NCBI RefSeq assembly: GCF_009903685.1
Contig: NZ_JAAABI010000002.1
Location: 62,001 to 126,000 of the forward strand
Direction of reading: 5' to 3'
DNA length: 64,000 nt
DNA from: Flagellimonas ochracea
Lineage (GTDB): Bacteria > Bacteroidota > Bacteroidia > Flavobacteriales > Flavobacteriaceae
The notes below the pieces were generated by a model. That model was not told the origin of the DNA and ran no database searches. It saw nothing but the letters and a program-made list of their open reading frames with translations. Shown in pieces: positions 25,784-33,300 of this stretch. Made by a program: the position numbers and the translations under genes. How positions within the stretch are numbered: the stretch's first letter is position 1; the number at the start of each line of letters is the position of its first letter.

Positions 25784-26191
25784 ATGGCAACTATGAACAA
25801 GTTTTTAGCCATAGGAACAGCATTGCTCATTTTACTTCAGAGCATCAACATTCACTTTAACGACTTAGTGGAGCTGGATGAACTTGTGGAACACTATCAA
25901 TACCATAATGAAGAATATGGTGATAATTTTTTGGTCTTCCTATCAAAACATTATGGCAAGCAAAAGGCCGATCACAGTCAAAAACATCAAGAAGAGCAAG
26001 AAGACCATGAAAAGCTTCCTTTTCAACACCAAACGCAATGCTCCCAGCTTTTGGTCTTTGTCGTCAATGCCAAGCCCATTCTGGAATCCCGTTCTGAAAT
26101 GCCTATGACAACCTCGGGGAATTTCCATTATCAAAAATCCTACTCCTCCATTTGGTCGGATAGCCCTTTTCAGCCTCCAAAACACGCATAA
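25784..26191 (+). CDS. Small His/Glu-rich exported protein upstream of cusA-like gene
   Basis: A 135-residue protein with an N-terminal hydrophobic segment (about residues 5-21, KFLAIGTALLILLQSIN) that is a signal peptide or anchor. The segment after it is rich in His, Glu and Asp (EHYQYHNEEYGDN, DHSQKHQEEQEDHEK, HQTQCSQ), which suggests divalent-metal binding in the periplasm. A second ATG three codons later (25793) is equally possible. It lies 79 bases before the CusA-like gene on the same strand, so it is probably an accessory protein of that efflux system. No family name is known to me. Confidence 0.7.
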   Translation: MATMNKFLAIGTALLILLQSINIHFNDLVELDELVEHYQYHNEEYGDNFLVFLSKHYGKQKADHSQKHQEEQEDHEKLPFQHQTQCSQLLVFVVNAKPILESRSEMPMTTSGNFHYQKSYSSIWSDSPFQPPKHA

Positions 26192-26270
26192 TTCATAGTA
26201 TTCAGCTTTGCTGAACTCTTTCATCAGATGCATTATTGGAATTTATAACGCTATCTATTATCTATGAATC

Positions 26271-29200
26271 ATGTTTTCAAAAATCATTAATTTTAGTATC
26301 AAGAACAAATTCGCTGTTCTTCTTTTCACATTTTTTATAATCTGTTTTGGACTGTTTTCACTATCCAAGATATCCATAGGTGCCGTTCCCGATGTCACCA
26401 ACAATCAGGTGCAGGTCATCACTACCTCTAGAAGTCTTTCCACTCAGGACATGGAGCAATTTATTACCTATCCTGTAGAGCTGGAAATGGCTAACTTGCC
26501 CAGCGTTAAGGAAATCCGTTCTGTATCAAAGTTTGGACTTTCCGTGGTTACCATTGTTTTTGAAGATAATATGGGAACCTATCTTCCGAGACAGTTGATT
26601 GCAGAAAAAATAAAATCCGCTTCAAAACGAATTCCCGAAAGTTTTGGCACACCGGAAATGGGTCCCATAACCACGGGGTTGGGAGAAATCTACCAGTATA
26701 TTCTAGATGTAGAGCCCGCCTACAAGGACCTGTACAGCCCTACCCAACTCAGGACCATTCAGGATTGGATAGTGAAACGCCAGCTTTCGGGTATTCCCGG
26801 AGTGGTCGAAGTCAATACCTGGGGAGGATACCTGAAGCAGTATGAGGTGGCCATTAAGACCCAAAAATTAAATGCTTTGCGTGTTACCGCCAAAGAAGTC
26901 TTCAAAGCTTTGGAAAAGAACAACAGTGTTGCCGGTGGCGGATATATTGAAAAAGTAGATCAGGCCTACTTTATTAGGGGTGAGGGTCTAATAGGGAGTT
27001 TGAATGATATCGAGAAGATTGTAGTGACCACACGAAATGAAATTCCTATTTACATAAAAGATGTGGCCGAGGTGGGCTTTGGCAGTGCGCCACGTTTTGG
27101 GGCCATTACTGGTAATGGTGAGGGGGAGAAGGTTCTGGGTCAAATTATGATGCTCAAGAATGCCAACTCCAAAGAAGTTATCGATGCGGTAAAGGAAAGG
27201 GTGGCCAATATATCAAAATCATTGCCCGAAGGGGTGTATATCAATCCCTTTTTGGACCGCAGTGAACTTATCGGAAGAACAACCTTTACTGTTACCGAAA
27301 ATCTCATTCTAGGCTGTTTGATTGTCATCTTTGTGGTGGTACTGCTTTTGGGCAATTGGCGATCCGGCCTTGTTGTTGCTTCCGTTATTCCACTTTGTCT
27401 GCTCTTTGCGCTTTCGTTGATGTATCTTTTTGGGGTGGATGCCAATCTTTTGAGTCTTGGGGCGATTGATTTTGGCATCATCATAGATGGGGCAGTAATA
27501 ATCGTGGAGTATATTGCCTTTCAGATTAGCAAAAGATACACAGAGCTCAACGCCGCTTCCAAGGCCCAAGCGCTTATCTTGAAGGATGAAATTACTTTGG
27601 AGGGCGCTTCCAAAATGATGAACTCGGCCATCTTTGGGCAACTGATCATTTTAATAGTATTCATCCCCATTTTATCCTTGAGTGGTGTTGAAGGAAAAAT
27701 GTTCAGGCCCATGGCATTGACGTTCAGTTTTGCCCTATTGGGTGCCATCGTGTTTTGTTTCACCTATGTTCCGGTAGCTTCTTCATTAGTTTTGAAGCCA
27801 AAAAAAGATTCTTCAAAAAATATCGCTGTCCGGTTAATGCGCTGGATAAACAGGCAGTATGAGCCTGTCATTCACTGGGCCTTACGAAGTAAAAAACTGG
27901 TATTGTCCATAGCAGCAGTGTTGCTATTGGGAGCTGCGCTTTTATTCTCCACGATGGGGGCAGAGTTTGTGCCTACGCTGGACGAAGGTGATTTTGTAAT
28001 TCAACCCGTGCTCAAAACCGGTACTTCGTTGGCAAAAACAGTAGAGACCACGACCAAAATCGAACAAATTTTGTTGGACAAGTTTCCTGAAGTAAAGCAG
28101 GTGGTCAGCAGAATTGGAGCCGCGGAGGTGCCAACAGATCCCATGTCCATGGAAGAAAGTGATGTGATCATCATACTCAAGCCAAAATCGGAATGGGTTT
28201 CCGCAAAGACCAAAGATGAACTGGCCGACAAATTCAAAGAAGCGCTTCGGATAATACCCAGCATCGAAGTGGAATTTACCCAACCCATAGAAATGCGCTT
28301 TAACGAGTTGATTACCGGAGTAAGGGCGGATATTGCCATAAAAATTTTTGGAGAAGACCTAGAGACATTGAACAAAAAGGCGAATGAAATTAAAAGTCTC
28401 ATAGAAAACGTTGAAGGTGCATCCGATATCACGGTGGAGAAGGTGGAAGGACTGCCGCAAATGAATGTAACCTATGATCGGGGCAAAATTGCCCGTCACG
28501 GCCTCAATATTGCAGATCTGAATGAAATGATTTCGATGGGATTCGCAGGAAAAGTCGTAGGTAGCATCTTTGAAGGAGAAAGACAGTTTGATTTAGTGGT
28601 CCGTCTTGGTGATTCTAATCGAGAGGATATTTCAGATCTTAGAAACCTTTATGTCGATGTACCGTCCGGCGGAAAGATTCCGCTCAGTGAACTGGCACAA
28701 ATTACCTATCAAAAAGGGGCGGCCAAAATTTCTAGGGACGATACGCATAGGCGAATTGTAGTGGGCATAAATGTCAGGAATCGTGATCTACAATCTGTGG
28801 TAGATGATGTGGAAGCGTTGATCAACGATAATTTGGTTTTGCCCTCGGGGTATACGGTGTCTTATGGGGGACAATTTGAAAATCTTCAGAATGCCAAAGG
28901 GAGGTTACTGATTGCTGTTCCCATTGCACTATTGCTCATCTTCATCATGTTATACTTTGCATTCAATTCGATTAAAGAGGCCCTCTTGATTTTCTCAGCC
29001 ATACCTCTTGCCGCCGTTGGCGGTGTTCTGCTACTCTGGATACGGGGCATGCCCTTTAGCATTTCCGCTGGGGTAGGTTTTATTGCCCTTTTTGGGATAG
29101 CCGTGCTCAACGGAATTGTCCTCATTGAACACTTTAAAGAACTGGGGCGTTCTGACTTTGACTCCATGGAAGATTTGATTGTGCAAGGAACCAAAGATCG

Positions 29201-30608
29201 TCTTCGAGCAGTTCTGCTCACAGCTTCGGCAGCTGCTCTGGGATTCCTGCCCATGGCGGTTTCCACCAATGCAGGTGCAGAAGTACAAAGACCTTTGGCC
29301 ACGGTGGTTATTGGAGGATTGATCACAGCTACTTTATTAACCTTGATAGTTCTCCCCGTTTTGTATGCGTACACACATAACATCCAAGTCGGAAGAATGA
29401 AAAAGAAAAAGAAAATGTTCAAAAAAATATTGATGCTTATTTTGCTGCTCTTCCCCATTCCTGGGATGTCACAACAGCAAATGGATTTGCAAGAATTGAT
29501 GGAGCTTTCCTTGAAAAATAACAAAGGAATGAATGCCAATGCACTAATGCTCGATCAAGCAGAAACCCTGAAAGGAACGGCTTTTCAATTTGAAAAGACT
29601 GAAGTGTATTACCATTATGATGAAAACAACTTAGCCATAAATGGAGAACCCATTACAGTTTTTGGGGTGCAGCAGCAGTTTGAATTTCCATCCGTGTATG
29701 GTGCAAAAAGTAAACTTCAAACGGCCAATTATCAACTTCAAAAAAGTGCATTTGAAATACGAAAAAAAGAATTGTACAAATCACTGAGCATGGCCTATTA
29801 TCAATTTCAGACCCTGAACCAGAAAGCAGTCCTCTACAAGACCCTGGATAGCATCTATACCCAATTTGCCCATGCTGCCAACAGACGATTTGAGCTTGGA
29901 GAGACCAACTACTTGGAGAAAGTCACAGCACTTGCCAAGCAGCGGCAAATCGCAAATGCATATTCCAAGATTCACAGAGAAATTAAAACCTCATATACTG
30001 AAATAGCAAGTTTGGTGCAAAGTGATGATTCATTGGACATAAGCATCCAACACCCCACTAAACTGGCCTTACAAAATTCTGTCGGACTTCTGGAAACGGA
30101 AACCTCTTTCTTAAACTACAGGCAACAACTCAGTAATGCCCAAAATCGACTGGAAGCAAACCGGCTGCTCCCTGATATCAACCTAGAATATTTCCAGGGC
30201 ACCAACAAAGGACTGGGAACATCACTATACGGCGTTCAACTCGGATTGAAGATTCCTGTGTTCTTCTTTGGACATAGTAGCAAGCTTAAATCTTCAAAGA
30301 TAAAAGCGGAAATCACAGCTATGGAAAACCAACAAATGGCCATTACTGCCATGCAAAGGCGTGAGGCCTTATTTGGCCAGTTGGAACAACAGGCCAAAGA
30401 GCTTGAATATTATGAAAAAGAAGGGACACAGCTTTCAGAACAAATCATAAAAGCGGCTTCTGGAAATTTTTTAAACGGGGAGATTGATTTTTTTCAGTAC
30501 ATCCAAAGTCTCGAAAACGCCTACGAAATCCAACTAAACTATTTAGACGTGCTAAACCAGTACAATCAAACCGTAATTGCAATTAATTATTTGACGATAA
30601 CCCTATAA
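26271..30608 (+). CDS. CusA/CzcA-type heavy-metal RND permease fused to a TolC-like outer-membrane protein
   Basis: A 1445-residue fusion. Residues 1-1040 are a complete heavy-metal RND permease: N-terminal helix, periplasmic loops and twelve membrane helices. The metal-RND proton motif is D400-x5-D406-x6-E413 (DFGIIIDGAVIIVE). At Met1043 a second protein begins with its own signal-peptide-like start (basic KKKKK, then KKILMLILLLFPIPGMSQ) and continues as a TolC/CzcC-type outer-membrane factor to the C-terminus. This fused form is known in Bacteroidota. The pump exports monovalent or divalent metals (Cu/Ag or Co/Zn/Cd; not decidable here) with the adaptor encoded 3 bases downstream. Confidence 0.94.
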   Translation: MFSKIINFSIKNKFAVLLFTFFIICFGLFSLSKISIGAVPDVTNNQVQVITTSRSLSTQDMEQFITYPVELEMANLPSVKEIRSVSKFGLSVVTIVFEDNMGTYLPRQLIAEKIKSASKRIPESFGTPEMGPITTGLGEIYQYILDVEPAYKDLYSPTQLRTIQDWIVKRQLSGIPGVVEVNTWGGYLKQYEVAIKTQKLNALRVTAKEVFKALEKNNSVAGGGYIEKVDQAYFIRGEGLIGSLNDIEKIVVTTRNEIPIYIKDVAEVGFGSAPRFGAITGNGEGEKVLGQIMMLKNANSKEVIDAVKERVANISKSLPEGVYINPFLDRSELIGRTTFTVTENLILGCLIVIFVVVLLLGNWRSGLVVASVIPLCLLFALSLMYLFGVDANLLSLGAIDFGIIIDGAVIIVEYIAFQISKRYTELNAASKAQALILKDEITLEGASKMMNSAIFGQLIILIVFIPILSLSGVEGKMFRPMALTFSFALLGAIVFCFTYVPVASSLVLKPKKDSSKNIAVRLMRWINRQYEPVIHWALRSKKLVLSIAAVLLLGAALLFSTMGAEFVPTLDEGDFVIQPVLKTGTSLAKTVETTTKIEQILLDKFPEVKQVVSRIGAAEVPTDPMSMEESDVIIILKPKSEWVSAKTKDELADKFKEALRIIPSIEVEFTQPIEMRFNELITGVRADIAIKIFGEDLETLNKKANEIKSLIENVEGASDITVEKVEGLPQMNVTYDRGKIARHGLNIADLNEMISMGFAGKVVGSIFEGERQFDLVVRLGDSNREDISDLRNLYVDVPSGGKIPLSELAQITYQKGAAKISRDDTHRRIVVGINVRNRDLQSVVDDVEALINDNLVLPSGYTVSYGGQFENLQNAKGRLLIAVPIALLLIFIMLYFAFNSIKEALLIFSAIPLAAVGGVLLLWIRGMPFSISAGVGFIALFGIAVLNGIVLIEHFKELGRSDFDSMEDLIVQGTKDRLRAVLLTASAAALGFLPMAVSTNAGAEVQRPLATVVIGGLITATLLTLIVLPVLYAYTHNIQVGRMKKKKKMFKKILMLILLLFPIPGMSQQQMDLQELMELSLKNNKGMNANALMLDQAETLKGTAFQFEKTEVYYHYDENNLAINGEPITVFGVQQQFEFPSVYGAKSKLQTANYQLQKSAFEIRKKELYKSLSMAYYQFQTLNQKAVLYKTLDSIYTQFAHAANRRFELGETNYLEKVTALAKQRQIANAYSKIHREIKTSYTEIASLVQSDDSLDISIQHPTKLALQNSVGLLETETSFLNYRQQLSNAQNRLEANRLLPDINLEYFQGTNKGLGTSLYGVQLGLKIPVFFFGHSSKLKSSKIKAEITAMENQQMAITAMQRREALFGQLEQQAKELEYYEKEGTQLSEQIIKAASGNFLNGEIDFFQYIQSLENAYEIQLNYLDVLNQYNQTVIAINYLTITL

Positions 30609-30611
30609 ATC

Positions 30612-31739
30612 ATGAAAAATATATTCTTCTACTTTTTATCTGCTTTCCTTCTTCTACTGATGGGGTGTGGCAACGAAAAAAAACAATACCCATCGCAGGA
30701 ACACGAAATACTAGAAATCAGACTGACCCAAGAGCAGTTCAACACCAACAACTTTCAATTGGGAACCTTGGAGAAAAAAACGTTCCCAAAAATGGTGGAA
30801 ACCTCTGGCATTATCGACGTACCGCCTCAAAACAAAGCTGTGATTACGGCCTTTATGGGCGGTTTTGTAAAAAAAACCCTTTTGTTGGTAGGCGATAAGG
30901 TCAAGAAAGGTCAAGCTTTGATAACCTTGGAAAATCAAGAATTTGTAAAAATGCAACAAGAGTATCTTGGGGTGTACAACCAGCTCGATTTTTTGAAGGT
31001 CGAATATACCCGAAACAAAACGCTTTTTGAGGAAAACATCACTTCAGAAAAAAAATATCTAGAGGCAAAGAGCAATTACGAAACTTCATTGGCAAAGTAT
31101 GAAGGCCTCAAAAAGCAGTTACAAATGCTAAACATATCACCAAAAAACGTGGAACAGTTGATCATAACATCGGAAGCGGTAATTTATTCTCCGATTGATG
31201 GCAGTATCACCAAAATGAACGTGTCGACAGGAAGTTACGTGGCCCCATCCACCGAAATGTTGGAGATTGTTGATAACAACCACGTGCACTTGGAACTCAC
31301 AGTGTTCGAAAAGGATATCTTAAAAGTGAAAAAGGGTCAAAAAATCCAGTTTGAAATCCCAGAATCCTCCGAAGACCCCTATACGGCAACTGTTTATTTA
31401 GTGGGAACTTCCATTGATGATGCCAAACGTACCATTAAGGTCCACGGACATCTGGATAATGAAAACAACAATTTTCTACCTGGCATGTTCGTAAATGCCC
31501 ATATTATGACCGATGTCACACAGGTTTGGTCCTTGCCAGTAGATGCCGTCACAAGCTCAGAAGGAATATCCTATCTTTTAAAACTGGTTTCCAATCAAGA
31601 AGACAATCTTATCTTTCAAAAGGTTAGTGTCACTACGGGAAGTACTTTTAAGGATTATATCGAGATAAAGCCTTCCGAAAATATAAAGCCAGAGGACCAA
31701 TTTTTGGTGAAAGGTGTCTTTGGTCTTCTTGGAAATTGA
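30612..31739 (+). CDS. CusB/CzcB-type periplasmic adaptor lipoprotein
   Basis: A 375-residue membrane-fusion protein of the metal RND pump. A lipoprotein signal with the lipid cysteine at C19 (LLLLMGCGN) anchors it. Domains in order: a beta-barrel/lipoyl start (GIIDVPPQNKAVITAFMGGF), a helical hairpin (about 105-165, MQQEYLGVYNQLDFLKVEY), the returning lipoyl half (AVIYSPIDGSITKMNVSTGS), a beta barrel and a membrane-proximal domain. It starts 3 bases after the fused permease/outer-membrane gene, completing a three-part pump from two genes. It ends one base before the convergent ZIP gene. Confidence 0.93.
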   Translation: MKNIFFYFLSAFLLLLMGCGNEKKQYPSQEHEILEIRLTQEQFNTNNFQLGTLEKKTFPKMVETSGIIDVPPQNKAVITAFMGGFVKKTLLLVGDKVKKGQALITLENQEFVKMQQEYLGVYNQLDFLKVEYTRNKTLFEENITSEKKYLEAKSNYETSLAKYEGLKKQLQMLNISPKNVEQLIITSEAVIYSPIDGSITKMNVSTGSYVAPSTEMLEIVDNNHVHLELTVFEKDILKVKKGQKIQFEIPESSEDPYTATVYLVGTSIDDAKRTIKVHGHLDNENNNFLPGMFVNAHIMTDVTQVWSLPVDAVTSSEGISYLLKLVSNQEDNLIFQKVSVTTGSTFKDYIEIKPSENIKPEDQFLVKGVFGLLGN

Positions 31740-31740
31740 A

Positions 31741-32562
31741 CTACCCCAGACCTACGTCCAAGGTCATCATGATGATAAACCCCCCGATGAAGCCCATGGT
31801 GGCGATATCGGTATATTTATCCTGTTGGGTCTCCGGAATCACCTCCTCCACCACCACAAAGATCATGGCCCCTGCAGCGAACGCAAGTGCATAAGGCAAA
31901 ATGGGCTCGAAAGTTAATACCGCCCAAGCACCCAACACGCCAGCGATGGGCTCCACGATTGCCGAAGCCTGACCATACATCCAGCTTTTTCTTCTACTTA
32001 GACCATGCCGCCTCATAGGCACTGCAACGGCAAAACCCTCTGGAAAATTCTGAAGACCAATACCCAATGCCAAGGCAACGGCTCCACCAATTGTGGCCCC
32101 TTCAAACCCCGAAGCTACTCCGCCGAAAAGTACTCCCACGGCAAGACCTTCAGGAATGTTGTGCAAGGTGATGGCCAACACCAATAAGGTGGTTCTGTGC
32201 CAAGGTGTTTTAACTCCTTCTGCTTCATCAATCTTAAAGTTTATGTGCAAATGGGGTAAAATTTTATCCAACCCGTAGATAAATAAGGCACCTAACAAAA
32301 ATCCGGTTGCTGCCGGGATAACCTTAACAAAACCCTCGCCCTCACTCATTTCAATTCCTGGGGCCAAAAGACTCCAAAAGCTGGCAGCGACCATCACGCC
32401 CCCCGTAAAACCTAACATACCGTCCATAAGGGCACGTTTTGGGCTCTTGAAAAGGAAAACAAGACCAGCTCCCGCAGCGGTCAGTCCCCAAGTAAACAAG
32501 GTGGCATATAAAGCCGCCAAAATGGGGTCAATAGTCTGTAAGTAAGAAATTACCTGTTCCAT
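31741..32562 (-). CDS. ZIP-family divalent metal transporter
   Basis: A 273-residue membrane transporter with eight predicted helices. Two ZIP signature motifs bind metal: HNIPEGLAVGVLFGG in helix 4 and QNFPEGFAVAVPMRRHG in helix 5. The EEVIPE segment in a later helix is also typical. ZIP proteins move Zn, Mn or Fe into the cytoplasm. The gene follows the DtxR/MntR-type regulator by 3 bases, so it is in the same operon and very likely controlled by it; that pairing suggests manganese, zinc or iron as the cargo. Confidence 0.93.
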   Translation of the reverse strand: MEQVISYLQTIDPILAALYATLFTWGLTAAGAGLVFLFKSPKRALMDGMLGFTGGVMVAASFWSLLAPGIEMSEGEGFVKVIPAATGFLLGALFIYGLDKILPHLHINFKIDEAEGVKTPWHRTTLLVLAITLHNIPEGLAVGVLFGGVASGFEGATIGGAVALALGIGLQNFPEGFAVAVPMRRHGLSRRKSWMYGQASAIVEPIAGVLGAWAVLTFEPILPYALAFAAGAMIFVVVEEVIPETQQDKYTDIATMGFIGGFIIMMTLDVGLG

Positions 32563-32565
32563 GGC

Positions 32566-33219
32566 TTATTCTATTTTAACATATAGGTTAGACGCGATTT
32601 GATGTGAAATCCGAAGTTCCCTCCCTTCCATGGCTATCCGAAGAGATTGATCAAAGTCTTCTTTTTCCAGAACTTGTATCGCATTGCCCAGGGCAATCTT
32701 GTTCTTATCCAAAAACTTAAGGAACGGGGCTGAAGAATCCTTCACCCCAACACAAACTCCTGAAGCACTAATTGGCATTTCGCTCAGCAATTTTTTATCC
32801 CGTTCCATGAACTTACCGTCTTTGGTCGGAATAGGATCACCATGGGGGTCATACTTGGGAAAATCCAGCAGCTCATCAAGTTTATCTATCAACTTTTCAC
32901 TTTTAATGTGTTCCAATTGCTCTGCCACTTCGTGGACCTCATCCCATGCAAAATCCAACTTTTCAACCAAAAATACCTCCCACAAACGGTGCTTTCTAAT
33001 AATGGACAACGCTTTCTCCTTGCCAATTTCCGTAAGGGAAACTCCCTGGTACTTTTTGTAGTGCAGCAATCCCTTTTGGGCCAACTTTCGGGCCATGTCT
33101 GTCACGGAAGAAGGCTTGGTTTCCATCTGTTCCGCAATAGCATTGGTGGCAATGGAGGTGCCTTTGTGGCCTCCCAAATGAAATATGGTTTTGAGATAGT
33201 TTTCCTCCGAACGGGTCAT
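32566..33219 (-). CDS. DtxR/MntR-family metal-dependent transcriptional repressor
   Basis: A 217-residue regulator. The N-terminal winged helix is typical (TRSEENYLKTIFHLGG; TNAIAEQMETKPSSVTDMAR; YKKYQGVSLTEIGKEKALSI). A dimerisation and metal-binding domain follows (LWEVFLVEKLDFAWDEVHEV, AEQLEHIKSEKLIDKLDELL, DPHGDPIPTKDG), and a C-terminal FeoA/SH3-like domain is present. With metal bound it should repress its targets. It is co-transcribed with the ZIP transporter and divergent from a TonB-dependent receptor; a perfect-arm palindrome lies in the shared upstream region. Mn or Fe is the likely effector (inference from family). Confidence 0.94.
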   Translation of the reverse strand: MTRSEENYLKTIFHLGGHKGTSIATNAIAEQMETKPSSVTDMARKLAQKGLLHYKKYQGVSLTEIGKEKALSIIRKHRLWEVFLVEKLDFAWDEVHEVAEQLEHIKSEKLIDKLDELLDFPKYDPHGDPIPTKDGKFMERDKKLLSEMPISASGVCVGVKDSSAPFLKFLDKNKIALGNAIQVLEKEDFDQSLRIAMEGRELRISHQIASNLYVKIE

Positions 33220-33236
33220 TGGGAAAAATATTTTTT

Positions 33237-33244
33237 CAAAAATA
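33237..33244 (-). promoter_or_regulatory. -7 promoter box for the mntR-like/ZIP operon
   Basis: Complement reads TATTTTTG, matching TAnnTTTG, 18 bases before the regulator ATG. The expected -33 region lies directly beside the palindrome at 33269-33284. Confidence 0.45.
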
Positions 33245-33268
33245 CATTTTTATTTGTCAAAAGCTATT

Positions 33269-33284
33269 TTTAGATTTGTCTAAA
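33269..33284. promoter_or_regulatory. Palindromic operator candidate (DtxR/MntR box)
   Basis: TTTAGA-TTTG-TCTAAA: 6-bp perfect inverted arms with a 4-base centre. It resembles DtxR/MntR family boxes, which have TTTAG..CTAAA-type outer arms. It lies between the divergent DtxR-type regulator and the TonB-dependent receptor, 17 bases before the receptor start, so it could repress both units. Confidence 0.65.
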
Positions 33285-33300
33285 TATAATTTTACTTGTA

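Noticed and set aside
28886..29539. Open frame of 217 codons on the minus strand within the CusA-TolC fusion
   Set aside because: Composition is that of an antisense shadow, with Arg/Ser/Pro-rich nonsense sequence and no start context; the sense frame has clear homology.
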